From NCBI GenBank assembly GCA_029262055.1, contig JAJDAD010000040.1, positions 23,264 through 87,263 on the forward strand: DNA of 64,000 nt. Reading direction: 5' to 3'. The stretch is from Candidatus Zhuqueibacterota bacterium. GTDB lineage: Bacteria > Zhuqueibacterota > Zhuqueibacteria > Oceanimicrobiales > Oceanimicrobiaceae. Below, piece after piece: positions 44,819 to 53,853 of this stretch. The notes beneath the pieces were generated by a model. It was given only the letters and a program-made list of their open reading frames with translations. It did not search any database and had not been told where the DNA came from. The translations under genes were made by a program, and so were the position numbers. How positions within the stretch are numbered: the first letter of the stretch is position 1; every line of letters begins with the position of its first letter.

Positions 44819-46914
44819 TATTTTTCTACCAACTGTTTGAAATTGTGATAATCGTGAATTGCGAATTTCTCAAATCCACTCTCCGTATCCTGGACGGCCG
44901 CAATCTGCTCGATCAAGTGTTCCAGTTGGAACCGGCTTTCAAAGTCTTTGGAGTTGAGTCCGATGACCATCGGCTTGTCCGCTTCGGCCAGGTGCCTGGC
45001 CAGATTATCCAGGGAGGACCTGACCTTGGCAGGCGTCCTTCTGGCGTACGCCATGATGATGATTGCATCGGCGTAATCGACGATTTTGGCCAGGATGGCA
45101 TCGTCCATTTTGTTATAGAAAGCCGGGATGTCAACCTCCAGGGGGATGATGCCGGACGTATTTTGGCGCACTATCTCCAGCACGGCAAGATAATCCGCGA
45201 GCAGTACTTCGCGGCGCTCTTTCCAGTCCGGCAGCAGGTGCGGTTCGATGTCGAGATGGATTGCATCAAATCGCATCTCCGGGGCTGCCAGCCGGTTGTA
45301 AGCGAGGAGGTCGGCGACTCTTTTGTGCAACTTGTGCCGGTTTTTCTCCAGTATCCAGCTCGCCTCGCCAAGCAATGCCGACACCTTGATGTTGTCGGCA
45401 TGCAGTTTGGCGATGAACGCAGCGATGCGCGGGTCGTGCGGCAATGCGCCCGCTAGCTGTCGGTTTATGGACAGAAATATGTGATTGACCTGATTACTAC
45501 GGCAAAACGACAGAAGCTCCGTGCGTTGCGCGCGGTGATTGAGGACCTCTGCAGCCTGCCACAGCCAGATAGCCTTTGTATCCGTGCGGCTACTAGTGCG
45601 GATTTCGGTGGCTTTTTCCGGCAACTCCTGCTGCCAGCGCAGACCGCACTGTGCCAGCAGTTCGTAGTAAAGCCGGGTTCTTTCGTACTGCAGCACTTTG
45701 TTGTCTAACTGTGATTCATAAACCCCGATTTGAATTCGTGCCAACTGCTCCGGCTGGTCCGGATAAAGACGCTCGGACTCGCCCGCCCGGGTGCTGACGA
45801 TTCGGAGGCTTTCGGTGCGCGCCTCGATTTCTTTTTGGGCAACCCTTATGCGGGTAGCATTTAAGAGCCAGCGATCATAGAGTGATGAAATTCTTCTGCG
45901 CAGACTCTGGCTCTGCTCGTCCGCCTGCCTTTCCAGGGCTGTGGCTTCCGCGAAGTATTGCTGCGATTTGTTGCTGCGATGCTGGAAGAAAGCCAGCGGC
46001 AGGGAGAACCGAAACCCCACTTCAGGGGCAGTGCCTAAGGCGCTGAACCTGTCTCCTCTCACCCGGATGCCGAGAAAAGGGGCAAGCCTCAGGCCGCTGT
46101 AACCTGCTGCCCGTGCCTGCTGCGAGCGCATCCGCACCTCTTCACGCAAGGCCAGCAGGCCATTGTTTTGCTGCAATGCCAGCTTGATGAGAGAGTGTCG
46201 GGCCGGAATGCCACCGGGTGGTTGCAGCTCATCCCAGGCGATGTCACTTGCTTTGAGATCGAGATATTCCTCCAGCAGTAACTCCTGGCCGGCCGCGGCA
46301 TTGCGGGAATACTGCGCCAGCCCCTCGTATTCATTGAGTTCTGTTTCGACTTTCAGGACCGCGGTTAGCAGCTCCTCATGGTGCGCAAACTTTTGTTCCT
46401 TAATCCGCAACAGTTCGGATTGCTTTGCCGCCATCAGGTTGTAGTGCTGCATGCGTGTCCGGTGTTCGAGGACGTCGATGTATGATTTGCGGAAAGCCAG
46501 CAGCGCCTGCTCTTCACCCTGGCTTAACGCTTGTTCGGCGATGGTTAGTTGGCTCCGCACTTGGTCCGTGCGGGCCGAACGGGTTTTTAACTGAAAAATA
46601 TCCTGCGATAGTCGCAGGCTGAAAAGGTGCGAGGTGCCGAAATCATCCTCAGTGAAGCTGAACCCATTGGGGTAGTATCGATAATTTGCGCTTATTTGAG
46701 GCAGGTACGAACTGCGAACGGCCTGCAATTTGTAGTTCAGCGCGTCGCGCGAGGCTGCCAAAGAGTTGACCGATGCGCCTTGTTGCAGGACGCGCTGCTC
46801 CAGATCGTGAAAATGGTGAGGCACCTGGGTTTGACCGGACGCGGAAAAGGCCATTCCTGCGAGAAACAGGATTGTGCCGCCAAGGCTGCGAGTTGTGGTT
46901 GCGCGTGCTACCAT
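44818..46914 (-). CDS. TolC-family outer-membrane protein fused to a GH18-like TIM-barrel domain
   Basis: This 698-residue protein has a signal peptide (about 1-27) and a TolC/OEP region (about 30-430) with the two-fold pattern of long helices and beta segments (YLPQISANYRYYP; APFLGIRV). A C-terminal domain of about 250 residues (448-698) resembles a GH18-like TIM barrel: D550, D555 and E557 in FDAIHLDIEP, EVDIPAFY near 593-600, and MAY at 621-623, the usual GH18 strand-8 position. Ordinary TolC proteins end near residue 450. The barrel could trim or bind a polymer as it leaves. It overlaps the GT2 gene by 7 bp and abuts the HlyD gene. The TolC part is firm; the hydrolase part is a motif-based inference. 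Confidence 0.82.
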   Translation of the reverse strand: MVARATTTRSLGGTILFLAGMAFSASGQTQVPHHFHDLEQRVLQQGASVNSLAASRDALNYKLQAVRSSYLPQISANYRYYPNGFSFTEDDFGTSHLFSLRLSQDIFQLKTRSARTDQVRSQLTIAEQALSQGEEQALLAFRKSYIDVLEHRTRMQHYNLMAAKQSELLRIKEQKFAHHEELLTAVLKVETELNEYEGLAQYSRNAAAGQELLLEEYLDLKASDIAWDELQPPGGIPARHSLIKLALQQNNGLLALREEVRMRSQQARAAGYSGLRLAPFLGIRVRGDRFSALGTAPEVGFRFSLPLAFFQHRSNKSQQYFAEATALERQADEQSQSLRRRISSLYDRWLLNATRIRVAQKEIEARTESLRIVSTRAGESERLYPDQPEQLARIQIGVYESQLDNKVLQYERTRLYYELLAQCGLRWQQELPEKATEIRTSSRTDTKAIWLWQAAEVLNHRAQRTELLSFCRSNQVNHIFLSINRQLAGALPHDPRIAAFIAKLHADNIKVSALLGEASWILEKNRHKLHKRVADLLAYNRLAAPEMRFDAIHLDIEPHLLPDWKERREVLLADYLAVLEIVRQNTSGIIPLEVDIPAFYNKMDDAILAKIVDYADAIIIMAYARRTPAKVRSSLDNLARHLAEADKPMVIGLNSKDFESRFQLEHLIEQIAAVQDTESGFEKFAIHDYHNFKQLVEK

Positions 46915-48209
46915 CTTATCATTTCCCTTCTGACTTTCGGCGGAGCAAACGGGTCCCGCAACGAGTACCGGAAAAACAGCTCCTGCGAGTAAGCGAAGAC
47001 CCTGACCGTCTTCATGAACAATTTGTACGGATTGAAGATGGGCATGTAGAGCGCCAACGGCAGATCGCGGGTCGAACCGGTTATAATTGCGGAGATGAGC
47101 AGCTCAGCCAGTTCCGCACAAACGTACAAGAAAAAATTGAGCAACAACAAGATGGGCACCAGGCGTGGATAGTTGATCGACATGTCCAGAATGTAGAACA
47201 CGGTGATGAACGACAGCACCACGTGAAAGAAGATCGAATCAACAAAGGTCACCAGATCTTTCATGCGAAAATTATGCGAGGACGCATTGAAGACATTTCT
47301 GTGTTTACGGACCCGGTTTTTGATAATATTACGGTCCCAGCGCGAGCGTTGCTTGATGAGCTTGATAAGCTTTATTGGTGCGTTTGTCAGGCAATTGGCC
47401 TCGGGTGCAAACACGATTTTGTACCCTTTTTTTCGAACCCGGATGGCAAGATCGGAGTCGTTGCCGGGCCCGGGCTCATGCCCGCCGAGATTCTCAAGAG
47501 CAACGATTTCTCTTCTGAATCCCCCGAAAGCTCCCGAGATGATGGGCAGGACATCGAAGTCAGCCCGGATTCTCCTGCCGATCGAAATGGTAAAGAGGTA
47601 CTCGATTTGTTGCAACCGGGTGAGGATATTGAAACCGCCGTTGCGGACGCGCAAGTTGCCGCTTACCCCGCCGACTTCCGGATCGGAGAACGCCTTCATC
47701 AGCTTGAAGACGGCGTCGCGGTCGAAGGTGGTGTCCGAATCCACGAAGATAATAAACTCACCATTCGAGACACCGAGACCGTAGTTCAGTACGGCTGATT
47801 TTCCTGCTCTTTCAGAGAATCTGTAGTAGTTGAGATTCTTGTTTTGACGGACCAGTTCGCGGCAAATATCTGGTGACGCGTCGGTAGAGCCGTCGTCCAC
47901 AATAATAATCTGCAGGTTCTCGTAGGTCTGTTCCTGCAGGGAGCGTATTGTCCAGGCAATGGTATCTTGCTCGTTGAGCGCGGGGATTATTACAGAAACC
48001 AGGGGCGGGTTCTCCGTCAGGCGCTGGACAAAGGCGTTTTCCCGGCTTGGCCGTCTGCGCCGAAACAGATCCATGCCCACCAGGATGACATCGGTAATGA
48101 TATATCTTGGGAAGTCGAATATGATGAAATACCAGAAGACCCGCAGAATGCCGTCAGACTCCAGGTTGGTGATATACTCAAAAGTATCTGTGATGACAGT
48201 GAAACTCAC
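46908..48209 (-). CDS. processive GT2 polysaccharide synthase
   Basis: This 433-residue membrane glycosyltransferase has an N-terminal helix (about 22-45), a GT-A domain and two to three C-terminal helices (about 322-342, 350-377). Motifs of processive synthases are present: VSVIIPALNE, the D105-D106 pair in IIIVDDGSTD, DSD at 157-159, D251/D253 (NDSD replacing the usual TED) and QRSRW at 287-291. These resemble PgaC/NodC/hyaluronan-type synthases. GTG 48209 overlaps the stop of the regulator gene (GTGA). The nucleotide-sugar and linkage are unknown. No BcsB-, PgaA- or AlgE-like partner is seen; export partners are TolC and HlyD instead. Confidence 0.88.
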   Translation of the reverse strand: MSFTVITDTFEYITNLESDGILRVFWYFIIFDFPRYIITDVILVGMDLFRRRRPSRENAFVQRLTENPPLVSVIIPALNEQDTIAWTIRSLQEQTYENLQIIIVDDGSTDASPDICRELVRQNKNLNYYRFSERAGKSAVLNYGLGVSNGEFIIFVDSDTTFDRDAVFKLMKAFSDPEVGGVSGNLRVRNGGFNILTRLQQIEYLFTISIGRRIRADFDVLPIISGAFGGFRREIVALENLGGHEPGPGNDSDLAIRVRKKGYKIVFAPEANCLTNAPIKLIKLIKQRSRWDRNIIKNRVRKHRNVFNASSHNFRMKDLVTFVDSIFFHVVLSFITVFYILDMSINYPRLVPILLLLNFFLYVCAELAELLISAIITGSTRDLPLALYMPIFNPYKLFMKTVRVFAYSQELFFRYSLRDPFAPPKVRREMIRW

Positions 48210-49633
48210 CGAATGGTCTCCAGGTACTCTTCCAGTTGGTCATCCTTGGCGCCGAGCCCAAATAGCTTGAATTGGATATTGACTTGAATGTTCAGGAGGG
48301 AGCCCAGGCTTTCATTTAATCTGGTGAAGGCGATCCTTGCCCTTTTGTCGCTGGTGTTGGTAAACAGAGCGAGGATATCGCCATTGGCCAGATCCGTAAA
48401 GAGGTCTGACGTGCGAAAGGTGCCGTTTACCACCGCGGCGATTTGGCTCTTGAGTTTTCGTGAATACGGTATGCGGTCTTCGCTGAACGAGGTGTTGACC
48501 TCCTTCAGGCTGAATCTGGCCAGTGTCGATTCATACTTGTAACGCCGGCACCTGGACCTTTCGAGCTGCACATATTCCATGAAGACTTCGCGTTTGTAGA
48601 ATCCCAGTTCCTTCTTGAGAATGCTGACCAGGCCGTGACCCGGGAGCACGCCTTCCTCGGCGACCATGTAACCTTCCTGGGACAGGGTATATTCGTTTAT
48701 GTTCTTGACAAAAGCATCTTCCGGTTCAAAAATCTTGGCGTCGTTGAGGCAGAAACAGGACAAACGCGGTTCCGAGAAATTGTGTTTACATGTGTTGCAC
48801 CAGAGGATTTCAGCAGGTTTGTCGTAATCCACACCGATGTGTCTCAGTTCTCGGCTACATTTTGGGCAAATCAGATCCTTGCCTTTTTGAAACTCCGTTT
48901 CTCTGCCGACATAGCCGCACTGATAATGGTGGATCGTGGTCTCTTCCTGTATGTCGATTGAGTTGCAGTGTGGGCACAGCTCGCGAAAGTTGATTTGGGT
49001 GTGTTGGCAGTAAGGACAGACATTGACCCGATCTTCCAACTTTTTTGATAGGAGCTGCGAGTCCTCCAGAGCGTCCAGCACATCGAGCTCTTTGCCGGGC
49101 GTAACCTCCAGCAGAGTCTGGAGAATAGGGTAGGTGTACCCGACTGTCGCGCGAAAATCCCGGACCGGTTTCAAGATCAGTGGCGCACGGGTCAAAAGGA
49201 AGCGCAGGAAGAGTATCTTGCGCCGGGAAGGTCCGGTGACGGTGTCGGGGATTTCTTCCAGACGCTGGACATTGTGCGCGATGGTCGCAAGGGCGTTAAC
49301 CTTGGTCTGCAGGGCAGTCTGGGTTGCGGGCCAGAGCAGCGTGTCATCGGCATACGCGGCCAACTCTTCACTGCTCTCTTCGGAAATCAAGAGGATGGGC
49401 GTCAAAAACAGCATCGGTATGCTGCGCAACGACCTGATCGTATCAAGGCCCCAGGAGTGACCTGTGGCAAAAATGAGGATAATGTCCGCCTGGGTCGGTT
49501 CCCGGGTTAACTGCATGTCATCCAAACCGCCGGTCAGACGGCTGATTTCATCAGAAAAGACAAAGGAGCGTTCCTCGTCATCCCTGGTCACCACACACAG
49601 GGTCAGCGTAGATTCTGCCTGGAAAGTAATCAC
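48206..49633 (-). CDS. TackOD1 zinc-ribbon protein with degenerate GGDEF-like domain
   Basis: This 475-residue cytoplasmic protein has three parts. Residues 1-125 look like a divergent receiver fold with no clear phospho-aspartate. Residues 200-300 carry many paired cysteines (C206/C209, C220/C223, C239, C256/C259, C279/C282, C293/C295), typical of the TackOD1 zinc-ribbon output domain. Residues 330-470 have a GGDEF-like pattern (FRTSDLFTDLANGDILALF) in which the catalytic GGDEF is absent. It starts the operon (GTG 49633, weak ribosome site). By analogy with PelD it could be a c-di-GMP receptor or switch for the GT2 synthase; nucleotide binding is inferred. Confidence 0.8.
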   Translation of the reverse strand: MITFQAESTLTLCVVTRDDEERSFVFSDEISRLTGGLDDMQLTREPTQADIILIFATGHSWGLDTIRSLRSIPMLFLTPILLISEESSEELAAYADDTLLWPATQTALQTKVNALATIAHNVQRLEEIPDTVTGPSRRKILFLRFLLTRAPLILKPVRDFRATVGYTYPILQTLLEVTPGKELDVLDALEDSQLLSKKLEDRVNVCPYCQHTQINFRELCPHCNSIDIQEETTIHHYQCGYVGRETEFQKGKDLICPKCSRELRHIGVDYDKPAEILWCNTCKHNFSEPRLSCFCLNDAKIFEPEDAFVKNINEYTLSQEGYMVAEEGVLPGHGLVSILKKELGFYKREVFMEYVQLERSRCRRYKYESTLARFSLKEVNTSFSEDRIPYSRKLKSQIAAVVNGTFRTSDLFTDLANGDILALFTNTSDKRARIAFTRLNESLGSLLNIQVNIQFKLFGLGAKDDQLEEYLETIR

Positions 49634-49983
49634 TGGTTACAACTGGTCCTTTTATTCAAAACCGGACATAACTGCTGCCGGCACAGTGAGCTTTATGCGC
49701 ACGGCGCCAGCCTCCGAGTGAAGCATGCAAAAGTGAGCTGGTGTAACAAGAAGACAACTAATTGACTGAAAAAGAAAGGGTTACCCCTTGATGACACAAA
49801 GTTGCGGCTCAGTACTATTTCGACCGTGCGACAAACTTAGTTGACAGGATTGGGGCGTTGTTGCACAAATTTAAGATCCGGCCTGACCTCGCTTGTGTTT
49901 ACGGCTTTAAGATCCACTGGGGTTGCTGCCGATAAGTGATATGACATTCCCTCTCACATTACCTCGAAACTAGTGAGGAAAAC
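49634..49983. other. divergent intergenic region, EPS operon / pilB-like gene
   Basis: The 350 bp hold no gene. The 10-bp word TTTAAGATCC occurs twice about 40 bp apart (near 49868 and 49905). A TTGACA lies at 49841-49846 without a good -10. Promoters for both divergent units must lie here, but I cannot place them. Confidence 0.45.
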
Positions 49984-51909
49984 ATGATCGGCGAGTTACT
50001 TGTTAAGGAAGGTTATCTTACCCAAAAACAGCTAGAGCACATGCTGACCCTGCAGAAGGAGCAGAAGACCTATATGCCCTTGGGGACGTTGTGCGTCAAG
50101 GAAGGACTGTTGTCCAGCCAGGCCTTAAACGGCATCTTGCGGAAACACAAGAAGGGTATCCGCTTGGGCGAGTTGCTCATCAATTTGGGAGTGATCACAG
50201 CGGAGCAACTGCGTGCGGCCCTGGAAGAGCAAAAGAGCAGCAAGAAACGACTGGGAGAGATTCTGGTTGAGATGGAGGCTGTAAGTGAAAAAGCACTGGC
50301 CAAGGCTCTCAGTATTCAACTCGGGATCCCGCGCATCCTGCCATCGCTGGATTTGGTCGACCGCAAACTCCTGGAGAAGTTCAACCCGGACTTTTTGCAG
50401 AAACACAATTTTGTCCCGGCCTTCAAAGATGAGGATGAGTTGACCGTTATCATGGCCGATCCCCTGGACCAGGGGACCATCGATTTTCTCACCCGGGTGC
50501 TCAAGTCCAAGATTTTGCCCGCAATCGCGCCCGCGTCTGAGATCAAACAAACCATACGCAACTATTGTCAAAAACTGGAAATCGGCCATGACCTGGAGAG
50601 CAAGACCGAAAGCAAGGACTTGATCATAGGCGATAACAGCCTGATCGGCGACAAGAAGGATAACATCGTTGAGATCGTAAATTTCCTGATATCCAATGCC
50701 ATAACCGAACGCGCCACCGACATCCATATCGAGCCGCAGGACAATCTGCTTCGCATCCGGTTTCGCATCGATGGCATTATGCAGCACAAGACTGACCTGC
50801 CCGGCCAGGTTGCCGCCAAACTGATCAGCCGGATTAAAGCGATCTGCGGACTCGATATCGCGGAAAAACGTATCCACCAGGACGGTCGCATCTCAGCCAG
50901 GATAATGGATAAGGAGTTTGACCTGCGCGTCTCGACCTATGCCGCGATCTGGGGAGAAAACGTGGTCATCAGAATCCAGAGCCGGCAGAGCTCGATCGTC
51001 GACATCCGCAAAATTGGTTTCTCGCCGGCCAACCTGAGTCGTTATCTCAACATGCTTGATCACCCAAGCGGTGTGATCCTGGTTACAGGCCCAACCGGCA
51101 GCGGAAAGAGTACGACTCTATACGCGTCTCTGCAGTATTTGAACAACATGGATCGGGTCATCATTACCGTCGAGGATCCGGTCGAGTACACCATCGAGGG
51201 GGTGGTACAGGCGTCCATCCCGGCCAAACTCAATATGAAATATAAGGATTACGTAAAGTCGATGATGCGCCAGGACCCGGATGTTCTGATGATAGGTGAG
51301 GTTCGGGACTCCGAAGCGGCCGAAGCCGTGATTCAAGCGTCACTGACCGGTCACAAGGTGCTCAGCACATTCCACACCGAGGACACCACCGGAGCGTTAC
51401 TGCGTCTGATGGATATGGGGATCGAGACGTTCCTGATCTCGTCTACTCTGGTCTCGGTCGTTGCGCAACGGCTGGTGCGCGTGCTCTGCAAACATTGCCG
51501 GGAGGATTACAGACCGTCCCTGAAGACGCGCTCGTTTTTTCACAGCATTCAACAGGAGAGCATCGAGAAGCACCAGTTTTACACAGCCGGTGGCTGCGTG
51601 CATTGTGGCGACTCCGGCTACAAAGGCATGACCGCGATTCACGAAGTTCTGCTGGTCAATGACCACATTCGGGATGAAATCCTAAAGCGCTCGACGTCGA
51701 TGGTGATCAAGGATGTCGCTCGCAAACAGGGCGGCTTGCTGACCATGAGCGAGGATGGCTTTTACAAGGCGCTGCGCGGCATAACCTCACTGGAAGAGAT
51801 CATCCGTGTTGTCTTCCGCGATGAGTCCGGGGGCATTACTCCCATCTCCATCGAACAGTTGATTCAACGCAGCGAGCAAGTCCGCAGTGAAGAGCCGGTT
51901 TCAGCCTAA
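49984..51909 (+). CDS. GspE/PilB-family ATPase with MshEN domains
   Basis: This 641-residue type II/IV secretion ATPase has N-terminal MshEN-like segments (IRLGELLINLGVITAEQL at 59-76 and KRLGEILVEMEAV at 88-100), which in MshE bind c-di-GMP. The ATPase core has Walker A GPTGSGKST (369-377), an Asp-box-like DPDVLMIGEVRD and a zinc motif with two CxxC pairs (CKHC, CVHC). It drives pilus or pseudopilus assembly. No other pilus gene is nearby. It is followed by a ComFB gene and divergent from the GT2/TolC operon. Confidence 0.9.
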   Translation: MIGELLVKEGYLTQKQLEHMLTLQKEQKTYMPLGTLCVKEGLLSSQALNGILRKHKKGIRLGELLINLGVITAEQLRAALEEQKSSKKRLGEILVEMEAVSEKALAKALSIQLGIPRILPSLDLVDRKLLEKFNPDFLQKHNFVPAFKDEDELTVIMADPLDQGTIDFLTRVLKSKILPAIAPASEIKQTIRNYCQKLEIGHDLESKTESKDLIIGDNSLIGDKKDNIVEIVNFLISNAITERATDIHIEPQDNLLRIRFRIDGIMQHKTDLPGQVAAKLISRIKAICGLDIAEKRIHQDGRISARIMDKEFDLRVSTYAAIWGENVVIRIQSRQSSIVDIRKIGFSPANLSRYLNMLDHPSGVILVTGPTGSGKSTTLYASLQYLNNMDRVIITVEDPVEYTIEGVVQASIPAKLNMKYKDYVKSMMRQDPDVLMIGEVRDSEAAEAVIQASLTGHKVLSTFHTEDTTGALLRLMDMGIETFLISSTLVSVVAQRLVRVLCKHCREDYRPSLKTRSFFHSIQQESIEKHQFYTAGGCVHCGDSGYKGMTAIHEVLLVNDHIRDEILKRSTSMVIKDVARKQGGLLTMSEDGFYKALRGITSLEEIIRVVFRDESGGITPISIEQLIQRSEQVRSEEPVSA

Positions 51910-52067
51910 GTGCATAAAGATGGGCCTCTGACCAACCAGGAGTTGCTCAGGAGTGGCTTGCCCATCCCGCTTCAGACCGATTAAGAAACCGCCGCATGAT
52001 GAATTCAGCCCGGTGGTCGTTCGATATTCCACTGGAAACCAGATTTGCAAAGTCAGGGAGACAAAGC

Positions 52068-52355
52068 ATGGTCAAGGAAGAGGCTTACAGTTTATTTGAT
52101 ATTTCACTTTTCAATATTCGTAATCGCAACGAGACCCGCGTTATCGAGTTACTCCCGGAAGTCCTGACAGATTTCCCAAACTTTAATCCCGAGCTGCTCG
52201 ACCTGCAGGACATCTATGCCCTGACCTTAAACAAACTCAAGCCGCGCTATGCCCAGGAATGTTCTCTGGTTCTGAAAGAGCCGGTGTCCGATGATACCAT
52301 CAGGTCAAAACTGCGCGAGGCGATTCATAAGGTTCAGAGGAATCCGAATCATTAG
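52068..52355 (+). CDS. ComFB-family protein
   Basis: This 95-residue soluble protein has the ComFB signature: FNPELLDLQDIYALTLNKLK followed by PRYAQE and a C-terminal helix ending AIHKVQRNPNH. Some ComFB proteins have been reported to bind cyclic dinucleotides. ATG 52068 is preferred because AGGGAGA lies 8 nt upstream; a longer frame starts at 51996. It lies 158 bp after the MshEN ATPase gene, consistent with one unit that senses second messengers. Confidence 0.75.
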   Translation: MVKEEAYSLFDISLFNIRNRNETRVIELLPEVLTDFPNFNPELLDLQDIYALTLNKLKPRYAQECSLVLKEPVSDDTIRSKLREAIHKVQRNPNH

Positions 52356-52439
52356 ATTCGGCGTCAGGGCCTGAGCGCTCCAACAATCAGGGCGAACGGT
52401 CGCCATCACCTTCACGGCCCGAAGCACCTCTTGCGAGGA

Positions 52440-52904
52440 TTACCCTGGCTTATTTGCCGCCGGCGCGGCCGGCTTTGTCTTTGAACGAAATCTGATGAAG
52501 AATGTCGTCAAAACAAGGGACCAAATTCCGAACGCGAAGATGTGGTAGCACGGTACGTCGTATCGATTTTCTTTTTTAAGCTCACCCCACCATTCAATTT
52601 GTCTGTCTTCAGTGATGATAATCCCTTTGGCCATTAAGCCGGACCACTCAAGCGCAAATCTCAGCAGCGGCCCAACGATGAGCACAACACACAACGATAG
52701 CAGGGCGGATTGTACCAGGAGAAAAGATGGAGAAATCTGGGATTTCGATGAAGATGCGGTGAGCATCAACAATAAGGTGATGCCAAGAATGGTATGCCAA
52801 AGGGAGAATTCCTGCGACTGCCAGAGCACGGTAACGATTGCGGCTAAGAGTGCAAATCCCCAGGTAGCTGAGGGTGTTTCTATTGCTTTATTCGTGCTGC
52901 TCAT
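52440..52904 (-). CDS. hypothetical membrane protein
   Basis: This 154-residue protein has about four hydrophobic helices (13-28, 36-49, 61-82, 119-137) and a short loop with WWGELKKENRY. I do not recognise it. The ATG at 52904 has no strong ribosome site. It stands 66 bp downstream of the DCC-family gene on the same strand and may be co-transcribed with it. Confidence 0.6.
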   Translation of the reverse strand: MSSTNKAIETPSATWGFALLAAIVTVLWQSQEFSLWHTILGITLLLMLTASSSKSQISPSFLLVQSALLSLCVVLIVGPLLRFALEWSGLMAKGIIITEDRQIEWWGELKKENRYDVPCYHIFAFGIWSLVLTTFFIRFRSKTKPAAPAANKPG

Positions 52905-52970
52905 GGCTTGACCTTTGGGTTTTGGTTATAGGGGCTAAGTTAATGAACAGGCTGTCAGATCAACGCATTG

Positions 52971-53423
52971 TCATGGTGTCTCCATCTCGAGAAAGCGCTC
53001 TCTCTGTTCTTTTGTCGGGGCAAAGCAGGCGTGGCGCTTGCCGAACCAGCGATACCTATTCCTGGCCAGGAATGAATACAGGCAATCACGCCACGGTCTC
53101 GGCACAACTCTGAATATGCGCAACCACGACCAAAAGCCCAAGTGCCTGGCGACCTCCAGTGCTGCTTCCGAGCGAACCAAAACAGACTTCCCGCGAATAA
53201 CCAAAATAGTCTCGGCTGCTCCCGGGTCGAGTCCGTGATCCGCAAGCAACTTGCGGCCGATCTCGCTTTGCAATGGTGCGAATAAGGTTTTCTTGCTCTT
53301 GTCATTTTTTAAGATAAACTCGACAGCACCGGAGCAGAGATTGCAGGCGCCGTCGAATACAACGATCGGCTGAACCGGCGACGGGACGCCAGAATCAGTC
53401 GTGTCTTTTGAGTCCGTATACAT
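52971..53423 (-). CDS. DCC-family (DUF393) thiol-disulfide oxidoreductase-like protein
   Basis: This 150-residue protein shows the family motif FDGACNLC near residues 24-31 and the terminal RNRYRWFGKRHAC. The DCC family is predicted to have a thioredoxin-like fold with a CxxC active site; its role is not established. It is followed by the small membrane protein gene. Confidence 0.88.
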   Translation of the reverse strand: MYTDSKDTTDSGVPSPVQPIVVFDGACNLCSGAVEFILKNDKSKKTLFAPLQSEIGRKLLADHGLDPGAAETILVIRGKSVLVRSEAALEVARHLGFWSWLRIFRVVPRPWRDCLYSFLARNRYRWFGKRHACFAPTKEQRERFLEMETP

Positions 53424-53552
53424 TATTGGGGTAAATTTCCTGATTGTGGTGACGCTCCAGTAATATCCCTGGATTGACCTCGGCCGTGTTTCCTCGGAAG
53501 CAAAAAGGGGAAAGACTCGTTATCAAGTTATGAGTGGTCGCTATTTAATGGC

Positions 53553-53589
53553 TTGACAGTCACCCAAAAAGATATATATTGATATATAT
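53553..53589 (+). promoter_or_regulatory. promoter and operator of vapBC
   Basis: TTGACA (53553-53558), 16 bp, then TATATT (53575-53580). The -10 is embedded in a perfect inverted repeat ATATATAT-TG-ATATATAT (53572-53589), a likely site for autorepression by the VapB-VapC complex. Confidence 0.6.
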
Positions 53590-53622
53590 AAAAGATGTTC
53601 CCACAAAATAAGGACTCGCACT

Positions 53623-53853
53623 ATGAAAACGGCCAAAATATTCATGAGCGGAAGCAGCCAAGCCGTACGATTACCAAAAGATTTTCGTTTCAATGGCGCC
53701 GAGGTTTATATCAATAGATTCAAGAATGTCGTGATGCTTGTTCCCAAAGACAATCCCTGGATTTCACTCATTGCCAGCTTAGACAAGTTCTCCGATGATT
53801 TTATGGAGAAGAGAGAGCAACCTCAACTCCAGGCCAGGGAGTCTTTGCAGTGA
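53623..53853 (+). CDS. vapB: VapB/VagC-type antitoxin
   Basis: This 76-residue protein has an N-terminal AbrB/SpoVT swapped-hairpin DNA-binding domain (KIFMSGSSQAVRLPKDFRF) and a C-terminal tail that would wrap the toxin. It neutralises VapC and represses the operon. It overlaps vapC by 4 bp (GTGA). Confidence 0.9.
   Translation: MKTAKIFMSGSSQAVRLPKDFRFNGAEVYINRFKNVVMLVPKDNPWISLIASLDKFSDDFMEKREQPQLQARESLQ

Noticed and set aside
49860..49980. c-di-GMP (GEMM) riboswitch before the MshEN ATPase gene
   Set aside because: The conserved GEMM core and its two helices could not be found, despite the attractive context.
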